A stretch of DNA of 23,056 nucleotides from assembly GCA_023375785.1 (NCBI GenBank), contig SZWC01023256.1:4788-27843 (forward strand), written 5' to 3'. This stretch comes from Penium margaritaceum. Lineage: Eukaryota; Streptophyta; Zygnematophyceae; Desmidiales; Peniaceae. This document shows positions 16,806-23,056 of the stretch, in pieces (the first letter of the stretch is position 1; each line of letters begins with the position of its first letter). Below the pieces are notes generated by a model, which searched no databases, was not told where the DNA came from, and worked only from the letters and a program-made list of their open reading frames with translations. A program made the position numbers and the translations under genes.

Positions 16806-18411
16806 CATACAATCCCAAAAAAACTGTAAAACTCAGTTCCACTGTGTACAACTCCTTGAAACTCACCACAACTCTGTACAACTCTCCATAATACAGTTCC
16901 ATACATTTTCATAATACTACATTTAACTCTATACAATTATGTATATCTTTGTACATTCTTCTTACTCTATACTACCTTTTACAACTCTATGAAGTTATGT
17001 ACAACTTATTGCAACTCCGTACACTTCTATACACCTTTCTACAAATATGTACAACTTTTTCCAACATTGTGTAAGCACGTACAACTTCGTAAAACTGCAT
17101 AAGTACCCATACTAGTCTGGACAACTTGATGCAACTTCATTCAAATCCACGTAACTCTATGGTAACAAGTAAAACTCTATTCAAATCCCTACAACTTTGT
17201 CAATTGTAAACAACTATGTGCAAATGTTTTGTAGCTTTGTTCAACTCCTTAAAACTCCATACAAATGTAAAGAACTGTGTAAAATTCCATACAACTTTGC
17301 AAAATTCCAAAACCTTTTGAAAACCCTATACAACTCTATACAAGTCCAAAAAACATTATACAGCTCCGTAGAACTCCCTAAAATTCCGCAAAACTTCATT
17401 CAACCATGTAGAAAACTACATAACTCTATACCGCTGCCCCAAATTTGTACAACTTCCTACAACTATGCAAACTTATAGCTCTGTATAACTCTGAACAACT
17501 CCGTACAACTTCCTACAGCTCTGTGAACTGTGAACAACTTTGTACAACTTGAGACAACTCCTTACAACTCCACACAACCCCTTAAAATCCAGTGCAACTC
17601 TCTTTACCTCCTTGCAATTCTTCAAATCTTCATACAACTACGTATAACTTAGTACAACTCCAACAAAAGTGGTGCAACTCTGTGGAACCATGTAAATCTC
17701 CACATCACTTGTGTTAATTCACACAAGTTTTTATAACGTAATGCAATCTTGTGAAATGATATGCAACTCCTAAACATTTGTGCAACCTTGTGGGACTTTG
17801 TAGACCTCTATGAAACAGCGTACAATTACGTTGAACTTTGTACAATACTTTAAAACTCCCTTTGACTCTGTAAAACGTGGCATAACTTTGTATCACTCTT
17901 TAGAAATTTGTGCAACTACATGCAACTGCGTACAACCCCATTTAAATCCATACAGCTACGTACATCTCCATAAAACTTGTACAGCTTTGTACAACTTTTC
18001 AAAGCTACTTACAACTCTGTAAAACTCCACAGATGTACGTACAATATTATACACCTCCCTACACCTCCACATTAATTGCTACAACTACATAAAACACTGC
18101 AAATATTTGAACAATATCATACAATTTTATGCAAATCTATGTAACTATGTAAGAATCAGTATAATCTACTGAAATTGTCATTACTTTTGTATACAAATTT
18201 ATAAATCCTTCGAACTCAATACGACCAAAATTCAGTAAAACTCTGTCCACCTCTGCACAATTTTGTACATCTCTTTACAACTCTGTGCAAGTCTATGCAA
18301 CTCCGTACAACTCTATGCAACTTTGTACACCTCCTTGAAACTCTATGTGATTTCGTACAACTCTTAACTTCATACAACTCCATATAAAAACATGTACAAC
18401 TCCGTACTCTA
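16806..18411. repeat. 10-bp tandem array, right segment
   Basis: The longest uninterrupted part of the array, about 1.6 kb of units near CAACTCYGTA with many substitutions and small indels. It is clearest at about 17500-17580 and 18240-18350. It ends at about 18411, directly against the Ty3/gypsy fossil. The short frames here (17197-17478 plus, 18216-18428 minus, others) repeat the same 10-residue cycle and are not genes. Confidence 0.85.
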
Positions 18412-19640
18412 ACCTTCACCGTGTACAAATCTATGGTAGTGTGTGAATCCTAAAGACACCTGATTGTCCAAACATTTGTGGATGTTTGCCAAGTGACAGC
18501 TTTCGCCACCTTTTCTAGATCTATCATGATGCCTCAGCTACCGGCCATGCGGCAAAAAAAACAAATGAAATGGTGACCAAATTTGCACATTAGTTTTGTT
18601 CCGTATATTCTTCTTCGTTGGAAGACTTTGGAGACTTTTTAGATGTGACCACCGTGTACCTCCGACATGAAACAAAATACCACGATGTCATCAAGGTATG
18701 CAATAAATGTTCTTCCCAGTATGGCCAAAGAATGTTGTTCATCGCCACCATCAGGGTGGCGATCGCGTTAATTGCTAATGCACCTTAAGCGTGAGAGTGG
18801 GTTGCTAACGCACCCCCACCTAGCCTTGCAAGAAACCTCCTAACAGAAAAAACGCTAGTGCGGCGGCTCGCTAACGTGAGTGCATGCGGCCTTTGGCCGC
18901 CCTACATTTGCGGGCGCACGAACGGAGCTTTTTTGTGAAAATTGCACAAGATTCTTTAAGATTTGCTTTTTCTATTGTATCGACGGAACCGACACTTGAT
19001 AGTCCAAATGGCATGACCATGAAATTGAAGTTTCTGTAGAGAGTGCGGAACGTGTAATAACCAGACCTCTTTTTGTAATAAGCACATCTGGTGATAACCG
19101 CTTTGCAGGTTGATTTATTGGAAATTTTGGCTCCTCGGATTTGGTCAAAGAGGGTTTTGGACCACGGAAGAGGGTAGAGGGTTTTATGGTGATTGTGATT
19201 AACGTCTAACAATCCATGTACATTTGTGAATCATCGGTCTTCATTTCACAACAAGCACCGAGGTTGCATATGGTGACATGGATGGGCGAATGAAGTTCTA
19301 CCTGAGCATCTTGTTTTGCTCATCGTTCTGTTTGGTTATGTTGTGGTCACTCATCTAATAGGTCTCCGTAACCATTGAACGGTTGCCTAGTTACATTTTT
19401 TAGATCTAGTGGTCGATGTTGCGTTGATGAGGGGGCTCATACGACTGTTTGTCGAGAAAAACCCCTTTAAACTCTTTGATTAGAGATGGAAACTCCTTAC
19501 GTAGTAGTTGAATGTTTGTCGAAGGTGAGGATGATGAGGTTCATACTTATGTTGTATCCAATTTTCTAATTAAATCCTCTTTGACATGTTTCACATAAAT
19601 GAGCCACGCGTGAGCTCCTTGATTGAGACATCTTTTCGCC
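18412..19640 (-). pseudogene. Ty3/gypsy reverse transcriptase remnant
   Basis: Going along the minus strand, the pieces are: a pre-RT stretch with IKEFKGVF (about 19465-19490), FIRPSMSPYATSVLVVK (about 19250-19300), YPLPWSKTLFDQIRGAK (about 19110-19165), FRTLYRN and FMVMPFGL (to 19000), the active-site box YLDD (18687-18698, within FIAYLDDIVVF), IDLEKVAKAVTWQT (about 18480-18525) and HYHRFVHGEG ending at about 18412. All are characteristic of the Ty3/gypsy RT from fingers to connection. Frameshifts occur near 19195, 19250 and 18705, with several stops. Between the MPFGL and YLDD boxes there are about 300 nt instead of the usual 75 or so, so about 225 nt have been inserted. The domain is clearly dead. 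Confidence 0.82.
18741..18985. repeat. Hairpin-rich insertion inside the fossil RT
   Basis: About 225 nt separate RT motifs that should nearly adjoin. The segment starts with a 9-bp perfect hairpin (ATCGCCACC at 18741-18749, GGTGGCGAT at 18755-18763), contains GCGGCC-TTT-GGCCGC (18886-18900) and repeats a GCTAACGCAC-like motif at about 18774, 18803, 18853 and 18870. It may be a small MITE-like or other inserted sequence. No clear target duplication was found. Confidence 0.4.
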
Positions 19641-19849
19641 ACCACCTGAAGTAATTGCATCGTGCATCATCGTGTTATGGTGGCTTAAAACTTCTCTATG
19701 GCTTCTACCTCTTTTGCTTCTTGTAACCATGTCCTGGGTCACTCGATCAGAGGCAAGTCTTTATGTTTCCCAGAAATGTTCAAAAAGACCGCTCCACAAT
19801 CCCATTCAACCTAAGAAAGATTTAGTGGTCACTCATTGGACAATTCCTC

Positions 19850-20035
19850 CCGACCATTATACCCTTGGGTTCTTTGAATTCAATATAAGAGAGGTTCACG
19901 AAGTCCACAGATTCAAGTCATCCGTAGATGGTTTCTCCTTTGAGAACCCTTCGTTTGCTCTTCAAAACCAAACATTTAACCCTGTTATTACTCATAAAAC
20001 TTTGAGAGGTTCCCCCATCTTATAGTGTCAAGTGC
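19850..20035 (-). pseudogene. Ty3/gypsy aspartic protease remnant
   Basis: The minus strand at 19984-20019 reads DGGTSQSFMSNN, the protease active-site motif in its D-G-G-T form, with hydrophobic residues just upstream and a TAG between. It lies between the zinc knuckle and the RT, as expected. Further downstream the reading is broken by stops. The plus-strand frame 19672-20025, which starts with a hydrophobic stretch, lies antisense to this and I regard it as a shadow. Confidence 0.5.
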
Positions 20036-20265
20036 AACCCCCAATAGCACTTGTAACAATATCTCTCATTTGTCATTCATGTACCCCTTGTTGAAGTGTG
20101 TGATCTCCAGAACCCTCATCTGTAGCATTATGAGCCGTATAGATGGGTGATCAGTCCATGTACATTTTTCTCACCAAACAATAGCTATATTATCTACTCC
20201 TGACCTCCATTATTTCCAAAATCTTCCAATTTTGTTTGTGATCTGTCCCCTTTTTGGCCTGTTGT

Positions 20266-20310
20266 GCAACTGTCGTGCGACATGTGACCTCACTTCTCAC
20301 AAGTCCCACA
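20266..20310 (-). pseudogene. Ty3/gypsy gag zinc-knuckle remnant
   Basis: The minus strand gives CGTCEK, a TGA, then GHMSHDSC: the Cys-X2-Cys-X4-His spacing of a retroviral-type zinc knuckle, with five instead of four residues before the last Cys and one stop. It lies about 250 nt before the protease motif and about 400 nt after the gag piece, the normal order. Confidence 0.45.
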
Positions 20311-20709
20311 AAGTCATCGGTTTGACTTATGAACAAAGTCAACCTTCATCAAAGTGGAGGTTTCCGTCGACTAGAAATTTCTTTGACGTGAGAAGACTCC
20401 TAACTTTTGTGGTCTGTAACCGTTAGAAATCATGCATGTGATGCTGGCAATTAGGTTAGCTGCAAATATCATTTGAGAAGGTAACCTAGGATGTTCAATT
20501 TTGTAAACGCTGGTTAGATGTCGCATTCGAGGTTTTTGTTGTGGTAGAAACATAGTTCTTCTAGGAAATTGTCGATGCCGGTGATAATCTCATGCGTTGT
20601 GATATATTACCACAATAGGTTGCTGACGAAGTCGTTGCAAGTTGTATCATGCGTAGGACTTCTTTTTCAGTTTTTAAGAATTTTCAGACATTGCATGTGC
20701 ATAGTCATT

Positions 20710-21040
20710 CTAGTCCTCCGATGGAGTTAAGAACTCTTGCCACGTCGAAGTGATCCGCTTGAGAGGTAGTATGCCTACGGTTGATGATGTGAAGACAGCT
20801 GCGTAAGCTATTGATTTGGCTGTGTTGGGTTCCAACAAGTATATCCAAGGGACATCCAAATGCAACAAACCTATCTGCCATTGGATGGCCCTTAGATCAG
20901 ACCACCAACTCAAAACTATGACACGCAAAAGCAAGGACGCAATATCAATTTTAATTTCTTTGTGATTGACCCTAGAAGCAATAAAATACACCTCCATTCT
21001 GTAAGCGACATCCGCACCATTAGTCCCTTTAGATTCAGGG
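20710..21040 (-). pseudogene. Ty3/gypsy gag (capsid) remnant
   Basis: The open minus-strand frame 20710-20997 starts at MEVYFIASRV, followed by KIDIASLLLRVIVLSWWSDL and later TWQEFLTPSED. The pattern of a W-x-x-x-M-type helix, a run of Ala/Leu helices ending in WW, then a W-x-x-F segment is that of the retrotransposon gag domain found in Ty3/gypsy elements. The frame extends upstream to about 21040 (GTNGADVAYRMEV) before a TGA. In a working element this protein would form the particle capsid. The identity is inferred from pattern and from the pol fragments downstream. Confidence 0.62.
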
Positions 21041-21050
21041 GATCAGATAA

Positions 21051-21649
21051 TTTGGAAATGGTGGGACGGATTTCATGTTCACTCAAGTGTTGGGTGTTCC
21101 TCTCAATGAGAAATGCTTTTTGCATTCATGAGTTACGAAGTTCCATCAACGGTCGCCTTGAGTTGCTGAAGCCGATGGTTGTTGAGACAATTTCAAGTAC
21201 AAGTTGACATTTCTTGTCTCCTCGTGCCTCTTGCCATTGCTCAAAGTGTTGCGCTGGTGGGCAATGTCAGTGGCAAGGGATTTGCTGAGCCCAACTGGTT
21301 TGTTACCGCATTGGTCATCAACGTCAATTATCCCATGCCATTTTTTTTATAGCCTGCCACGTTCGTCGTCGCTGCGCTGCTTGGAGGGTCTCGTGAATTG
21401 CATGCTGCTGTCACTCCATCACCGTATTGTTCACATGTTTACCATTGTTCGCTGCCGATGCGCTCGCTCCATTCACAATCGACTTCTTGAGGTGTACAAA
21501 CTTCTAGACAGCAAAAATGCGTTGAATACTTGTGCCAGTTATCCCTCAGCATTGAAGTCGTCCTCTGCCCCTGTAGTGATACGGAGTGTTGTGCATAGCC
21601 AAACATACACAGAGAACATGTAAGAGGTGTGGAGCATAATAGGATTTGG
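21051..21649. other. No supported gene; possible upstream part of the gypsy fossil
   Basis: This is where the 5' end of gag, the leader and the 5' LTR of the gypsy fossil would be expected. I see no PBS and no repeat of this sequence elsewhere in the window. A plus-strand frame at 21204-21623 (139 codons) has no recognisable domain. Confidence 0.4.
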
Positions 21650-22248
21650 GAAAATGGGACACTCTAGTAATGTAAAAATATCTGTTTGTGTACTTCAATG
21701 ACAAGTGTCAGAAATTTCAAACGCATATATGCAAGTGTGGAATACGAATGAGGCATATTTAAGGTCTCGGGAGCTCGAGTGGAGCGACGCATGTGAAGTC
21801 GCGTTCACAGTGGCTGCTTTGAGAAACTTTGTCAAGAAGTCGGGGGGGTTCTAAGAGAACATCAAGGTGTGTCTTCATAAAAGTGCAGAGTTATTTAGAA
21901 GTCGTCCAAAAAAATGAAAACATTGATATGGTTCATGATAGTTTTGTTGACCTTTCTATAAAGTGGTCGAAGCTGTGAGAAACTTGTCGAATGGAACGTC
22001 GAGAGGCGGGGCTGTTGGCCAAAGTGCCTTCGGCCAATGAGCATAAAAATCCAAACCTCTTCATGTGGTGGGTAATGAATGTATGACAGAAATGCTTACT
22101 TGTGCACTTCAGAGACTCATGTTCGTCTAGGGGGTAGCGTCAAGTATGCCTCATTTTTGTCTTCAATGGTTTTACACATGTTTCATGCGTTCATAAAAGT
22201 GAAACACTGGTACATCTCTTAAAAAATTCTTATGTGTCCCATTCTTTG
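21650..22248. repeat. Possible foldback or MITE-like element with imperfect long inverted repeats
   Basis: The left arm (about 21650-21763) and the reverse complement of the right arm (about 22142-22248) share several blocks in the same order: AATGGGACAC at the outer ends, AACGCAT in the middle and AATGAGGCATA at the inner ends. Divergence between blocks is high. No target duplication is certain. A non-autonomous DNA transposon such as a Mutator-like foldback would fit, but shared low-complexity AT sequence is an alternative. Confidence 0.35.
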
Positions 22249-22803
22249 GTACTGTGGTGCTCTGCTACATTTGACCTCGACTTATCATGTTTTATCCACG
22301 TGTAAGGTTGATAACTCTCTCACCATCCACCTTGGTCATCTGTGTTCGGATATCATTTCTTCTGCCCGAGTAACACCCTCCCCCCCATTAACACCCCAAG
22401 TGGCATCTCGACCCATCGGTGGGTTCGGTGACCAGGGTCCACGAAGAAGGCAAAAGTTTAGCGGTTAGCCCAACCCCACTCATGCCTGGCCCCAAAACTT
22501 CTCTTCACCTTTTTCTACCAATAAAATAATAATTGGCGTATATTTCTCAGCTAAATACCACGATGCAAATAAATTCCACATGCACTTGCTCTCCTTTGAG
22601 TCCGACCTGTGTGGACCCATGAGTTTATCTAACTTCCTGATTTTGGATTAGGAATTCCGGATACGGCCCCCATCAGCTCTAAATATGTGTTCGAAACATC
22701 CCCTTCCTCCTGTATTCCCTACGCAACTAGTTCATTTCCATGGGCGGGCTGGTTTATCCTCAGGACGTGTTTTGGTGCGTGCTATGAGAACCCCCGACTT
22801 AGT
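22249..22803. other. No supported gene; one polypurine-tract-like site
   Basis: On the minus strand 22376-22387 reads TGGGGGGGAGGG followed by TGTTACTCGG, the layout of a PPT against a 3' LTR start, but no partner LTR is visible in the window. No coding domain is seen. Confidence 0.3.
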
Positions 22804-23056
22804 CTGTAACGACCAGGGTGAAATTACAGAAGTCCAGCGCCTCGTTTCGGCTCCCTTCACATTTCACCCCTGGCATTCACTTTCGCGTTATGAAGCGAAG
22901 TGCTTCGCGAACCTCGCGATGGACTCCCATCGCGAAGCAACCTCAAACTTGCCGGCGGGGGCTGCTCCCACCGCTTGGTCGGCTGGCGGCCGCCAAGAGC
23001 CCGCTGACCACCCCCCGCCGGCCGTCCCCCACCCCACCCAGCCGACACACCACCCC
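22804..23056. other. GC-rich right edge with nested inverted repeats
   Basis: GCTTCGCGA (22902-22910) and TCGCGAAGC (22930-22938) are perfect 9-bp inverted repeats. Between and overlapping them are CGCGATGG-ACTC-CCATCGCG (22915-22934) and GCGAAG-TG-CTTCGC (22895-22908). At 22804 TGTAACGACC resembles an LTR start seen in plant gypsy elements, so an LTR could begin here and run off the window. No coding region is supported. Confidence 0.4.

Larger units (their letters stand above)
18412..21050 (-). mobile_element. Decayed Ty3/gypsy retrotransposon fossil (gag, protease, RT), minus orientation
   Basis: Fragments of gag, zinc knuckle, aspartic protease and reverse transcriptase appear on the minus strand in the right order and at normal distances, spread over frames with stops and frameshifts. 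RNase H and integrase, expected at lower coordinates, are absent because the 10-bp array begins at about 18411. I found no LTR, PBS or PPT that can be tied to it with confidence. The number of lesions makes this the oldest element in the window. Confidence 0.8.

Noticed and set aside
1500..18411. CRISPR array
   Set aside because: The repeat unit is 10 bp without spacers, in a eukaryote-like retrotransposon context, and there are no cas genes.
19672..20025. Plus-strand 117-codon frame starting with a hydrophobic, signal-peptide-like stretch
   Set aside because: It is antisense to the gypsy protease remnant and has no recognisable mature domain or supporting context.

Overview
The window looks like a heterochromatic, transposon-dense stretch of a nuclear genome from the green plant lineage. 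The main evidence is that three independent LTR elements carry the same primer-binding site, which reads TGGTATCAGAGC on the minus strand. This matches the 3' end of the plant initiator methionine tRNA and differs from the animal and fungal versions. I found no host gene I can stand behind, and no rRNA or complete tRNA. The species cannot be named from the sequence.

Layout. 1-1499: unassigned sequence with one strong hairpin. 1500-1980 and 15738-18411: two halves of a degenerate tandem array with a 10-bp unit (consensus about CAACTCYGTA). The array is split by a large LTR retrotransposon at 1981-15732, minus orientation. Its LTRs are about 1.54-1.56 kb, with a PBS, a polypurine tract and a near-matching target duplication. 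Its internal region contains no recognisable pol, so it resembles a LARD (large retrotransposon derivative). A Ty1/copia element at 3631-9353, also minus, sits inside its internal region with a perfect TAGAA target duplication. The copia element encodes gag, protease, integrase, reverse transcriptase and RNase H, broken by two TAG codons and two frameshifts. A third, tiny element at 16243-16800 (558 bp, 120-bp LTRs, PBS, PPT, perfect CAATC duplication) is a TRIM sitting in the array. From 18412 to about 21050 lies a heavily decayed Ty3/gypsy gag-protease-RT fossil, minus orientation, cut off exactly where the array begins. 21650-22248 is a possible foldback or MITE-like element. The right edge (22857-23056) is GC-rich with inverted repeats.

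The nesting order agrees with LTR divergence compared by eye: copia LTRs differ at about 4 %, the host element's LTRs at about 9-10 %, and the TRIM LTRs at about 27 %, mostly transitions. None of the elements is autonomous as it stands. The LARD-like element and the TRIM have cis signals only and would have relied on proteins from relatives elsewhere. Both single-N positions (3975 and 10247) fall exactly at the junction of a tandem duplication, which points to unmerged contig overlaps rather than biology.
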